A stretch of 64,000 bases of DNA from Fasciolopsis buskii (taxonomy: Eukaryota > Platyhelminthes > Trematoda > Plagiorchiida > Fasciolidae), in assembly GCA_008360955.1 (NCBI GenBank), contig LUCM01008726.1, forward strand, positions 251,590 through 315,589. Reading direction: 5' to 3'. Under the pieces are notes generated by a model. The model did not search any database, was not told where the DNA came from, and saw nothing but the letters and a program-made list of their open reading frames with translations. A program made the position numbers and the translations under genes. Each line of letters begins with the position of its first letter. Positions within the stretch are counted from its first letter, which is position 1. This document shows positions 1 to 12,487 of the stretch, piece by piece.

Positions 1-1735
1 ATCATTGGGTGGTGGGATCGAAACTGTCATAAAAGGGAAAGGACAATGTTTGATTACAAAAATTAACATGCCTACTAAAGGTAGTGATAAAACCGGGATG
101 AAGACAAACCAACAGTCTTTCATCTCAGATTCTCTCAGTGTAACAGAGAAAACGCAGTCGTGCCCTGTCGCTACCCGGTAAGCGAGGCATTGGGGAGTAG
201 GTTATCGAAATTAAACATGTATCCAGGTCACTTGGGTTCCTAAAGCGTTTAGATTTGAGTCTAGAAAATTTACGGTCTCATCTATACATCCAACACTATC
301 TTTAGGCACCCCGACCAGCACATAGTATGAAGTGTTTCACAAGCTCAAGAAAGATAAACTAATCAACTTATTAGTGGAAAAGATGAACCAACTACTGAAA
401 AATATCATCACTTACTATCAACCGTACACGAATCGAAATATAAAACTGGAAAATGAAATTAACGAACCGTAGATAAATTTCAAGGTGAGGCTGTAACTCC
501 GGTTGGTAATGAAAAGTTTGCGATCTGATTTTTAGGCCCAACGGTCACGTTATCGAAAACATTATACTACCACATGTGAAAAGGAAACCCGGTAAGTACA
601 AATCCGTTAGTTCACCATGAATAAGGTCCTAGGATAGGAAACCCACGAGCAGCTTTAGAAGCAATCCACAATGTCCCAGATTACAATAAGTTTGAAAGTT
701 GTTCTCTCCACTAGAGAAAGAAATCGCGCGTTTTTACGTCATGCCTAGAAGTCGATAACGTCATCGTCGATGAAACCCAGGAACTGATAAATTTTCATAA
801 GAATTATGCTAATTGTGATAATGATAAAGGAAGACCACTAACCACAAACACTATACATTTTGCAGTTGCGGTTCCGGTTTCCTCAGGATTAATCGAACAA
901 GCTTCATTTAAGTCTAATAATGTGTTTGAACTGTTAAGAGATATGTGAGATAAACAGGCCTCTGACAAGGTCTGGCGGGCCTACTTCTGTTTGCAACTTG
1001 TAGAATCATGCATACAGCAGGGGTGCAGTCTACAGTACCAATGCACAAAGTATACTGGCTGGATATGTCACGTTCGCTCCTCCAAGAATGGGATTGTAAT
1101 GAATCAGTCAAGGGACAGTTCCTAGGGTTTCAGAAATAGTTCCAACAAGAACACCACTTTATGATACAGTTCTTGATTTGCTGTTTGAAACTATCGTTCG
1201 AATGTTTCTTTTATTAGTTAAAGAGTGAATTTCGTAACTGAATTTTCTTTCGTCTCTCATTTAGGCCGACACTTCCGATATAATTTCGTATCCACCGGTG
1301 AAAAGATGCTCGATACAAGTTATAACACTTTTATCACTGACACATTGGATGAATGAGAAAAACAAAATTTCCAAGCGGTTATTTTCGCTTCTTAAATGCT
1401 ACTAGTCAGCGCTTTTCTATAGTTCTCGTGATTTTCTGGATTTGAGATGCAGATTCTGCTATCAAACACGACGTATCCATAACTCAGAGCCTGGCGGTAA
1501 CCACACTGGACTGCAATGAATTACCCGAACTACTGTTTCATTATGGAGAGGCCACTGGTCTATGCTCGAATGGATAGAATTATTCGGAAATCCGAAAATC
1601 TTCTTTCCTACATTCAAAATGGGATTTTGTACGATTGAAAAGAACCCGATTCTTAATCGAATTGCACTTGTCATATATATATATATATATGCATTTTTAT
1701 AGTCGAGAAGGCGTATACTGAGTTAATACGTTTAT
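1..1735. other. No gene seen
   Basis: I see no coding exon with convincing splice sites, no RNA gene and no recognisable mobile element. The stretch ends in an alternating TA tract of about 16 bases near 1675-1690. Confidence 0.5.
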
Positions 1736-1780
1736 CGTGACGTTTCGATCCAAACTAGAACTCGTTGTCGAACATGAATG
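1736..1780 (-). ncRNA. Degenerate hammerhead-ribozyme-like relic
   Basis: Read on the minus strand, the segment contains GAAACGTC, the GAA box plus the self-complementary short stem III and GTC cleavage triplet typical of minimal type I hammerheads. The expected CTGANGA box has decayed to TCGACAA, with the first two bases and G8 altered. Stem II pairs only partly, so cleavage activity is unlikely. A run of alternating TA lies immediately to the right (1780-1830), as one also lies close to the better hammerhead at 24041-24095. Inference: relic of a Penelope-like or ribozyme-bearing repeat. A chance match is possible. Confidence 0.35.
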
Positions 1781-1830
1781 ATATATATATATATATACAT
1801 AATACATACATATATACATATATATATAAC
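1780..1830. repeat. TA-rich microsatellite
   Basis: Interrupted alternating TA repeat (TATATATATATATATACATA and variants). Confidence 0.85.
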
Positions 1831-2027
1831 AGAATTGCACAAGCTTTTGCTCGAATTAAGGGTAGCAGAAGCAAAGACAGTTAAGACCGGTATTTACCAA
1901 CTAGCAGATAGAGTTATGTGATCAAGGTATAAAAAAATTCCGCTTTACGATAAATCCATGGATCATGGAGTTATCAATTAAACTACTTGTAGGCCCCACC
2001 AAAATGGTCGATGACAAGTTATCACTG

Positions 2028-2092
2028 CGACTATTGTTACTGCTGCTACTACTACTACTGCTACTACTACTACTAATAATAATAATACCACT
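2028..2092. repeat. Trinucleotide microsatellite (CTA/CTG/ATA)
   Basis: About 60 bases of imperfect CTA/CTG triplets grading into ATA. It yields poly-Leu, poly-Ile and poly-Ser open frames on the two strands that are not genes. Confidence 0.9.
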
Positions 2093-5000
2093 AACACCAC
2101 TTTTATTGCTTCTACTAGAAGCACAACTGAACAAGATGGAAAAGTATTTTATATCATGTACTTCTAGTTTCAAGGGATATTACGCAGGTGTGTACAAATT
2201 AATGTTTTTGTCGTAAAATAGTAAAGACCCAGTTTACCGACAAAATACCGGTATGATTTGCATCATCTATTCCCGATCGATAGGAAGAAACTGGGCATGG
2301 TTGCTTACCTCTAATCAATAATCACAGAAATGTAATACACAATCGGTTATGGGGCGGTGCCCCACACAAAAACTGAGACAATTAGGGTAAACAGTGTGTT
2401 TTCGAAGAAGATAAACTGTTTTCGACAGACTGCTTCCAACATAGTTTTGGTCATCTGGGTCAAATCGCTAAGAAACTTAAAGATCTTCAGTCGACAAATT
2501 CATGCAACGACATGGAGATGCGAGCATCGGAGTCAAGCGGTCGACATGATAGGATTTTGACCTTGAACGTTTCTTATTGCGTTGTCCCAGTGCCCGTCGC
2601 GTTCCTGAACAGCAATTTCAAAAACTTCCACTACTTTTCCCGGAGATCATACATACGGAAAAAGTGGTTTAAAAACCCTTAAAACAACTTTAACAACACC
2701 CGAGTGACAAGAATTGTCGGTGCGTTGCTTCTTATCGTTGAATCAATTAATATTTACTATTAAGTTCGTCCCACCCATTTCGGGATAGATTAGAAAGCAA
2801 GTCAAAGAACTACCAAGAACGTATTACGGAAAATTAAATTCAAACATTAATTGTCGAGGTGATAAACTTAAAAATGAAAAGCTGTAAGCAAGTTTATAAT
2901 ACTTGATATCTACTGCACCGTTTAACTGATGGTATTTTGAGCTTAATTTTGAAACTGAGATCAAAAGTGATGAGTTTAAATATCTTTGGGGTTTAGTAGT
3001 CCAGTTTCGTCAGGAAAAAGTACTGCCTTTCCTGCGACATTACCTCAAAGTCTAGTTTGTTTATTTCGTCGCACAATGAGTGCAATTCGCCAGTCAGTTG
3101 ACTGTTGTGTATTTGTACAGATCTTTTGGTTTCACTGGTTATCGATGAAAAACAGAAGAAAATTAGTCAAATTTATCAAATTCACTAACCTAGCAATAGT
3201 TTATGAACAGCGACAATTCGCTTTGCTAGCTATGGCAATTCGAGGTTGATGAATACGGAAACTGGAAGTAACGATCTCGTAACATTATCCTCCTCTATTA
3301 CGAAGTTCGTTTCTGCCTTTAAGGTTAAACCCCGAGGAAATAGGAAACATTCCTACCGGTGAAAACTGTCACCGGACTTTCAATTAGATCGTATTATTGG
3401 AAATGACCACCTGCACAAATTACTAAGCGAGATAATATACCCGTAAAATATTTCCTCTAAGTGCAAGCTGGGCAATTAGGAATTGTGCAATGTCTCCAAC
3501 ATGATCTGACTTAAATTATCGAATCCAAATTATGGACGGAAGGAGCCGAAGAAAGTGGTGCGTTATTTGATGTTAGATGAGATCGTGTGTCTATCAGAGC
3601 ACATTCTTGACGATAGAAATATTAATGAATCCACATTCCGGTCACCAAGACCGATCTTTTCCAAATCATTTTTCAAACGATCGAAAGGTCATTTACGATG
3701 ACCGAAAAATTTGCTCGTGTGTAGTCTCAACGACACCTGTAGAGGACTCAGTCTCCGTCACGCTGGTTTTAACCCCAATGACTTAGTCCGCCCACAGAAT
3801 ACCACAGAACAGTCAAGTACTACTGAAATGAGCCCGCATAGGAAAATTACTAAATCGTTTTTGGACACGATCACCGTAAATTTTCAAGCCGTCCCTCTGA
3901 TCGATTCTCACATGTCAGTTGCATTAAATGTATCACCGTTTTACCATCACACTGTCTAATCGAAGTTATCAGTTTACTCCAGGTGTGATTTTCTCGATTC
4001 AGTCTTTTTTCACTATCGTGTTCTATTCGGTGAATTCCGTCTGCAGTCATAATGTGGCAATTCATTTTATGAGTGGTGTGCAAATTTGACTGCTACTGTT
4101 ATCGAATTCGTAACTGTTGGGGCTTCATTCTGGCGTAGTTACTGTCATCGATGATCTAATGTTGACTTCTGAAGTTTCTCGCAACTTAAACTGGACCTGT
4201 ATCTCGGGGACGCACCATGCAATTACAACAAAATGCCCAAAGCAGAGACCCGGTCAACTGGGGAGTGTACTATGAGTATTAATCAATTGTTCTAGAGAAT
4301 TTATCACTCTGAAATTCAGAAATTCCAATCCTATCACCAAACGCATTTGTGTTGGTGACTCTCACTTGTGTTGGTGCCCCCTTGACCAAACCACACCCAA
4401 CCTATGATCAGTCTGCCCATATTTTCCAACTATGAAAGGTAGGGGTTTCCAGAATTTTTCCACTTTTTGGCAAATCCGAGCCAACCATGTGGGCTCATGT
4501 ATGCACAGAACATGCAACGTCCCAACGGTAGAAGGCTGCGCTCTTTATTACATTCCTACTCTTCGTTTACTAAATCCCGGCTTGACTAATGACCAACAGA
4601 TGTGTAATTTCGTATTCAACCAATCAAGTTTTAGCCAGTTAGACAGACTCAGTGTTGTTCACCATTTGTATATAGCTTGTCATAGATGCATGTACATCCG
4701 GAGTGTGATAAGTCCACATTTGACACAACAGTGGCTGAACGATCGTCGGTAACAAAGGAGAAGAGGTGCTGTGCATGTTTTATGCAGTTCGTGTGAGACA
4801 GAGCTCGGTTATTAAGTCACATGATTACCCAGGGCTACTGTTTACATCGTTTTGCGCGGTCAACGAGAATTCTCAACATTAGTGTTATCCGAAACTTGTC
4901 AAATCAGAGCTAATAAGAACTGCTGAGCAGTAACTGAGACGAATTATCATGATTTACCGCACAGCATTGTTTGCAAAAGTAAAGCAGGAAAGACATAAAA

Positions 5001-5164
5001 GCAACATCCTAATGATTTTAATATTCTTAGTTAGAGTCTCTGGTAGTCATACATAAGTCCTATCCGGTTCTAAAAGGTTTGTCAATTTTCGCGTTTGAAG
5101 GGAAAGTATGACAGTGCCACATGATAAGATAGATGAGTGTCGCTCAAACAGAGTCCCGTGAAGG
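2093..5164. other. No gene seen
   Basis: No exon or mobile element recognised with confidence. A 50-base stretch near 4430-4480 matches 52437-52487 at roughly 75 percent by eye (shared core CTTTTTGG followed by AAATCC), so it is probably part of an unclassified dispersed repeat. The open frame at 4432-4752 has no protein-like motif. Confidence 0.45.
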
Positions 5165-5335
5165 GTAAGAGGCTCAAATCTAGGATCCATCGGCCACTTT
5201 CTTGATTGATGTCAACTGGCTGTCGTCCGGCTTGTTATCGTGCCTCAATTACTGAGACCCGATTGATCTCGTGCAAACTCAATCTTCAAGCTCATGGTTA
5301 TCGGTACCTCTGCACTCTGTGCAAAGGGGACAACA
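5165..5335 (+). repeat. SINE-like repeat, family A (copy 1)
   Basis: Shares the order of blocks seen in the copies at 24880-25055, 61060-61280 and 63430-63625: a B-box-like segment, GGATCCAT, GGCTGTCGTCCG, and a tail block resembling CCAAGTTTCAGGATCAG then GTTGCCGG. The 5' tRNA-like head is poorly preserved here. No coding potential. Confidence 0.55.
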
Positions 5336-6829
5336 GAGCATAAGATAAGCTCCTTACACCCCTCGGCATTCCTGCATCAAGCACCTTACAAAATTCGAAC
5401 TACTGGTTAATTCCTACTTCTAAATACACAAAGGGGTCAGTTTTCAAACTCGAACAGTAAATGAATTGAATCTTATATTATATGTTATGGCTTGCTTTCC
5501 AACTGTCTCCTTGCTATTACGAAGCTAGTTGATCTTGCTGAAAGCGTAACCGAATACCACAGTAAGGACGTGGACATCTGGAATTACAAGACATATTTCG
5601 TAATGGGATCCTTCCGTTCGGATTGGTATGGAGTGACGGCGCATTAGGGTTTTATGAATTCGTTTCCAGATAGCTTGTGAGGATAAGAAAGCCTATCTTT
5701 TCGCGTTCTATAATCGACTTATTACTATCACCTCCATGAGGGTGTTCAATGACGCTCAAATTAGATATCCGCGGACGAAGTTTGGCACTATCAGTTCTCA
5801 TCGTACAGTTGCGGCTACATTTCACGGATAAACCACGACACCCACTAGTTTGTTAATCTGGCATTCAGGTCAGGTGGATTCAAACCCGATAATTTGCCAA
5901 GTAGTTTCATTGTTGTAAAATTATTTGTACCATTGTTCGCATTTTTGTCCTCGGCATCATCATTATCTCCCTCTTTTATGTCAACCATTTTCGTTTTGAC
6001 TTATTTATCAACTTGATCGTTTCGCAATTCATTAAGGCCTGGTATGAAGGCCTGAACCAACAAAGTGGAATGCCCGCCACACGTGGCAACTCAGGGAGAC
6101 ACGGTGGAGAACAATTTTGCACAGATTTCGAATAACTTCGGTCGCGTACCGAAATGAAATAAAACATGGTGTAGTTTGGGAAATAAGTCATCTTGCGCAC
6201 CTAATGTTTTCAACATGAAAATTCTGCGTTTGATTGAAGCTTGCGAACCGAGCACCACGAGATCAGCAACCAGTGAGCAAAGAAAAATCAATAGTAGAAG
6301 GGATTTATACCTTGTGTCAAAGGTTCCCCACAAACTAGCGTGAACATTATATTATAACACTCCCTTCCGTATTCCAGCCTTCGTCACCAGTTGGCATGTA
6401 TGAACTGATGATAGTTTAGAAATCTAATTAATAGCGTGTAAAATACCACTGCAGTTTTCCCTCTAAGAGCATTGCCATACCAAAAACCAAACGATTGCAA
6501 AGCATACTTGAAGACCAAGAGGTCTGCACAACTTTGAGTCACGAACAAAACCCATAATGGGTTTTCTCTATCGAACAATTGGAAAAATCACATGGTTTCG
6601 TGTCATAATCCTTTCTTTTCATCTATTTCGGATATTAAGAGCAATCTTTTTCAGTGGGACGACATTTTCTTGATCGTTTTTCGAATCTCGCCGTGTCAAA
6701 GCTGTAAAACCGCCTACCGTGCTCATAGGCCAGCGTTTATTGCATCGACTACAAGGACATTTTTGGCTTCTGTGTCTCGAGTTTCGATCCGGAATAAATA
6801 TCACTCGATTAAAACCGATTTCCGCCTGC
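5336..6829. other. No gene seen
   Basis: Short open frames only, with no splice-supported exon and no recognisable element. Confidence 0.45.
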
Positions 6830-7320
6830 CAAATCCTGCCGCGCTTGCATTGTTGCCGTTTCTGACCCCCCGTTCACCCCCCTATTTTTCTGGGTGTTGG
6901 TTGCGCTTGGCATTGAGTCTGCATTGCACAGGGTACTCAATTCCTGCAGCACCTGCATTCGACGGGTGCTGATAGGTGAGACTATGAGCCAGTGCTGGAA
7001 ATGAAGACTCTCTTTGCTTCGGTGCGAATAGTCGCAGATAGGTGATGCCCGTTGATTTCGGCATGACAGGATTGGCTGATAAGCCGGTTGGGATTCAGTC
7101 GAATGACACACGGGCCGGAAAACCAGGACGGGAAATTAGACTCTCGTCCTAGCTCCGGGACAATGTTAATGTGTCCTCATTTTTGTGACACGTACAGAAG
7201 CCAACTGGGATGTCGCTTGAAACGGAGACTGATGAATGGCAAACGAGCCGGAGAGATTGAAGGCATTGGGGGAATCAGGGTTGGCCCGAACGCACCTATG
7301 TACATCGACTGATTGTGACA
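6830..7320 (-). mobile_element. Retroelement-like GC-rich block (possible RTE leader)
   Basis: The block is clearly richer in GC than its surroundings. One minus-strand frame stays open from about 7320 to 6830 apart from two stops, encoding a Ser/Thr/Gln-rich, low-complexity product. Its composition fits the leader region ahead of an RTE endonuclease, but the endonuclease start motif (LNVRTL) does not follow. Identification is inference from composition and frame continuity. Confidence 0.3.
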
Positions 7321-10290
7321 AATAAGGGGTAGCCTTGTCGACTAGTTAGAGGTCATTTGGTAGCTCTCGCTTGTTTAGACCGGAAAGCGTTAGCATTTGG
7401 GTCTGGACGACCGATTGAAGCCGCTAGAGTTAGCGGTCGTGAGAATCAGATTGTAAGACAGACACTGACCTTCATGCACATGTGAACATCAATGAAGTGA
7501 TTACCTCACCCTAGTAACTGGAAAAACTTTTCGGCAATGAGTAAAAAACAATTGAGAAGTTAAATCATCAAACTTTAAACGCGTTCCGCTTCAGGTTATC
7601 GGACAACGGATTACGGTAGACGTGGATATGATTGTGCGAATACGAATGTGTCTAATATTCACCAGGTAACCTGCCTCAAATCCTTGCCCGGCATTACAAG
7701 TCACCTAATTTTCATGACATCCAGTGAACTCTTACGGGCTATTCCATTGTTCCAAGACAACATACACTGACTAAAAGAAAGGGAATACTAACTTCACGGA
7801 GACGGTTTAAGACTGTGGGGTTGATTTGTGCCCGGTTGCTTTTGAAGCCTTGTGTCGTGCATTTTCTGCAAACTGGGCATTTCTGTTTCGGTAGCACTGC
7901 AGTTTTGTCACAATTTCTGCTATTCGCAAACCAGATTCTGTAACCTTACTGAGGGAATGCGACGGGAAGAACATCAGACTAGTGCCCCCTCTTTGATATG
8001 CTCCATTCTCGTCTATGGTGTCTTCCATTCAATGGAGTTTCCTTGTTTAACTGTCTCTTGGCTGTGGCACCAAAATTAGATAGTATGCGTCAGTGACCAA
8101 ACTCCATTAGGCTGCACCAAAGGCGTTGCAAAACAGAGTGAAGGAAACTAAAAATTAAAAGATTGGTCAAATACCATTCGTCACGCAACGAGATCAGTTT
8201 CATGAACGAGTGGTTATAAAAGAAATCTATCCAGATAAACGCGTTTCGTGAACCTGTTCACTTCTATTGAACAGTGGATTTGCTCCAGCAGAATGGCTGC
8301 AAGCGACGCCATAAGACGATGTTTCCAAGCCATAATCATATGGTTATCCAAAACGTAGAGTTATATGCTCAACTATGCAGACTCATGCAGTGCCAAACTC
8401 CGGTGACGTTCAAGAAACCAAAGCAGGCGGACAATGGGAAATAAATTACGGCAGGCCCTTTAATGTCCAGTTCTTGTTATCTGCTCATAAAATGAACTCA
8501 GTTCACAATCTTCGAATACATCACAAAATCTGACGCTTGTGTTCATTTCTGACAGCCCCTGCTGAGTTTTCAAACTGTGAAGAAACAGTTTGAACAATTT
8601 GTTGTTTCCCTTCAATCGAAAGAAGGTTTTACTCAGCCAGGTTAAAAGTCGTATTATGCCGACCATTTACTACTGAGTACTCGACGTCTGACATTCCCAC
8701 TACCTAAGTAACCATACTGGAAAATAACAAGTTCACATATGGCTCAGTCGGAAATAGGTCAAGCTTCGGCTTTCAGAACTCTCAACGTCCACAGTGTTCC
8801 GTTAACGGTAGCATCAAAGCTCCGCTCAACACTGAAATTTCTGATAGCGCTGCACTGAATGATGAGTTATTTCTTTGCAAAATATTGGGATAGTAGATGT
8901 CCGCAGTAGCTCAAAAACCTAAACAACAATAGTCCGTTTAAGATCTCAGTTTATTATTTTTAATCTATTCACGCACAAGTCAACTCTCACATATATTAGC
9001 TACTTTTGGCGAGTAGAATATGGACTTTGGATTGCTTACGGTTGAGAACAACTGACGTAGCCCAACGCACCGAGATATCTGTATTGGCAACACATATAGT
9101 AATAAAGGTAATCTTTATTCCGAAAGTGAAATGTGATTCCTGCCGATCTTCGTCCTGCTTGTTGAAGAGTTTTAAGTTTATCCAACATTTTATTAGTACT
9201 GGCGATCAAAAGACAGCCTGTTTTTAACCACTTTTCTAAGACTTGGGGTTGGTAAGATGTTTTTACCTCAACGCGTGCATCAACAAACCAAATTACGCAT
9301 ATATGTGGCACTTATAGTTTGTCATTTCTGCCTCCGTACTTTAGGCTGGTGAATTCCGTTCCGATAGTGATCAGGAGGACGACACCGTTCCGAATGAATG
9401 CTAGGATTTGAGACTGTTTCCTTCGTCTTTCCATCATCTCCCCCCTTGCTGGTCAATGTCGCGATGACCACGGACTCCGTACAGAATAATTCCACCTCAA
9501 GCAAAGGAAGTAAAGCTTTTATGTAAAAAATAATAAACATTTGTCTCTTGAGAACATGCACTCTAAATACAATATTCTAGAAGATAGCAGGACTGTTCGC
9601 GTGAGCCTCATTTATGACATCCATTGAGAAGAGTTCTGGTATTTGCTGCTAACAGTTCTAGCATTGAAATTGCGTGTACCACAAACGAAGCTGCAGCTAT
9701 CCCCTGTTTGGTGGAAACGAGAATCGATGTAATTCATTTGATGAAAACTGTGGTTTATCCGACCGTTAAAATCGTGATTATCCCATCAGGCAATGAATAA
9801 AATAGTATCATAAGATGTCATAGAATCACATAGTATTCTGAATACGTCTAGGCAATAAAAAAGCCCATTTCTGCGTCCCCTTTTGCCCAAAGAGAATTTC
9901 AAAATTCAAATTCAAATTGTGGGGCAAATTTATCGCACTATCTTGAAGCCGACACGAAAGTTACGCACCCGCAACGCCTCCACATCGGACAGCGGATCGG
10001 ATTATTCACTTTTGGCTTCCATGCCGTGGATCCCAATGGGAGCCAATAAGAACGATATTTATCTCAAGGTTACTGTTTTGCTGCTGGCACAAACTGCACC
10101 AATCTGTTCGCAAGTATGGATCACTCACGCTCACACCTACGCGGATTTCTGTGACACCCCAGCATTCACACGGCGCACACTTGAACACGTGGCTTTGGGT
10201 GCATACATATTAGTCCGTTGGTGGCTGTCTGTGTGGAGTCGTTGTGTTGCTTGCCCTACCGTTTGTGCAGATCGATTTACCTGGTGAGTT
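7321..10290. other. No gene seen
   Basis: Open frames of 60-134 codons occur. The longest, on the plus strand to 10287, runs into a perfect GTGAGT donor at 10284, which could end a 5' untranslated or first exon, but I cannot recognise a product. No mobile element recognised. Confidence 0.4.
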
Positions 10291-10359
10291 ATGCGACGCG
10301 TGGTGATTCAGTGTCGTCAAAATGAGGATATTCCTAAATTAATGGAAATAATGAAAGAG
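10291..10359 (+). CDS. Candidate first coding exon, GNAT-type N-acetyltransferase
   Basis: ATG-initiated open segment of 23 codons ending exactly at a consensus donor (GAG|GTAAGT). The peptide begins MRRVVIQCRQNEDIPKLMEI, which has the beta1-alpha1 look of GNAT enzymes of the spermidine/spermine (SSAT) or thialysine acetyltransferase type: a V-I-x-x-R strand, an acidic-D-I-P turn, then an amphipathic helix ending LMEIMKE. Those enzymes transfer acetyl from acetyl-CoA to polyamines or thialysine. The exon ends in phase 0. I could not find the following exons with the acetyl-CoA-binding loop, so the assignment rests on 23 residues and could be wrong. Confidence 0.35.
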
Positions 10360-12465
10360 GTAAGTCTCCAGCGTTTTTATCCGGACATTTTTATCTGAAT
10401 GATTACGAATTTAATTGTCTGTAAATGTGTGCGTCATACGGTAGCGACAATCCCAAAATAACACACCTTCACCTGAACTCGGGGGCGTATTGCTCGTATT
10501 CAACCTCAGAATAAATCGCGGTAGTTTCATTTTCCCAATGTCTCCTCTAGAGATACACCAATTTATTACCGTATATTACATCAGACATTCATTCACGTAG
10601 TCGTATTATTCAAAATTGTTCACTTGTGAAACTGAACATGGGAAAAGAATTTTCGCTGACTCAAAAACCAGTGGTTTTCTCTGTCATTCATTGGCTATGA
10701 TTATGAAACCGTTAGCACGGCTTTCCTTTTTATTAAGGCATTGTTCGTGTTTTTAAATAGAGCGAAGCGAACACGAGTTGATGCATCTAATGATCTGAAG
10801 AAGAATGGCATGAAGTTAGTCAAACAATGCAACTACTGTAGTCCGTGAGTCGGATATGAGGAAATCAACCAGGCTTTGTTAACGTTTTCAGGACTAGAAT
10901 GCACAAGTCCTAAAGTCGATTCTGTTTCGAATGCATAATTTTCCCCGTACTATCGAACTGTGGTGTGCTAGACATCGAAGTATGCAGGATCAACCAGAAA
11001 TAGGAAGAATTCTGAGGAGTACGTTTCCTAATGCAGCGAGATTTTCCCTGAAACATTCTATGTTCGCACTGAACGGTTTACTACAACAATTTAGTGGTCA
11101 GGCATCGATTCGGTTATACGGGAAGGCCGCTGGATCAATGCTAGCTCGTGAGGTCAGCATGAAAAGTTCGGTTGAATTAACTACGATACACAGTACTTAG
11201 TAGTCCAAGTCGGTCGTCGTGCATTGCGAATATTTGTCACTTTCCAATAAAACAGTAGCTGACCACGACAGTATGCCGTTCTCTGAGACAGGCAGTGGTT
11301 GTGGGATGAATGGATCGAGGTAGGCAGTCGAGGTTACGGCAAGCATGGAGAATTTAACCACTTGACTGATTCATGCAGATCTGCTTGGACTGCAGAGTTC
11401 GCTTCCATCAGATTCTTACTGCTTATAACTACTATATATATGCGTATGTATTTGATTGCAAACCGATTTCACCTTGTTGAGCCGGAGACACGAGAAAGAA
11501 AACCATTCTCTAACCAGTTATCATACATGCACACACGACCACACGTTTGTTTGCATATGCAAAACTGTTTAGTACCACGACCACAATCGTATCCCCACGG
11601 CCTTGTGCGACTGTCGTGAACTTAAGATAAACAAGACTAGAATAAGCGACAAATTTTCCGAAGTAAACCGTCCAGGTTAACATGTTAACAAATGACTACA
11701 ATCTATGGTCCCTATGGGCGTTATTTCGTCTATCTTATACAAATCTCACTGGATATCTCACCGCAACAAAGTGCAGTGTTACCAGTTTGACGAGAATTAG
11801 TATATTTAGTGTGTTCAGTTTTCAACAAATATGAGAAAACTTATCGTATAAAAACCTGCAAATCAATTCAGTGTTGGACAAAATCTCTCCCAAAGCTCAT
11901 CAGCTGAATCCCAAGCTCACCATGGATTCCATTCAAGTGCATCTTAGTTAAACCATTACACGTTTGTAATGTACGTTGAATACTTATTTGCTATGTGAAA
12001 CTAGACCGTACCTCGTCCGGTTTCCAAACGACTCGTGGCAGGCTGATCGTGAACTGACAAGGGATGAGCTGATCAGAGTTGGCCCATTGGTGACCGATTC
12101 TTCAATGAGTAATATCATTATTTTCAATTTTTGCGAACTGCATTCGAAGGCAAATAATTTTTGTGAACACTGTGGTGGTACAATGACCACGAGTCAGTTT
12201 TTATTACGGTAAGAACGGAGTAACTACAAGGTACGGGTGAGCCTCTTGGTAAATAGTTTCGTTGCGACCAACACCGACCGAACGCACGGTGAACGGTTTA
12301 TCGAGTTTGGCTATGCAAGCTGTGCAATGGAATTTGTGTAATTTGATGATTCAACTCCTTCTGCTAGCACGAAGCTCACTTGGACCACTCGGAACAGATT
12401 AGGAGTAAAACTTGGAAAAAACGTTTCACATAATTCTGCTTGCTCGTTTCCGAGTTTATTCTCAG

Positions 12466-12487
12466 GACTTGACGAATATCGTAGCTG
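12466..12487 (+). CDS. Candidate 22-nt microexon
   Basis: A pyrimidine-rich acceptor ending TTTATTCTCAG precedes 22 bases and a GTAAGA donor. Phase-0 reading gives DLTNIVA plus one base. Nothing links it to a product, and chance pairing of splice signals is quite possible. Confidence 0.15.

Noticed and set aside
1965..2216. Poly-Leu and poly-Ser open frames on both strands
   Set aside because: They are translations of a CTA/CTG/ATA microsatellite.
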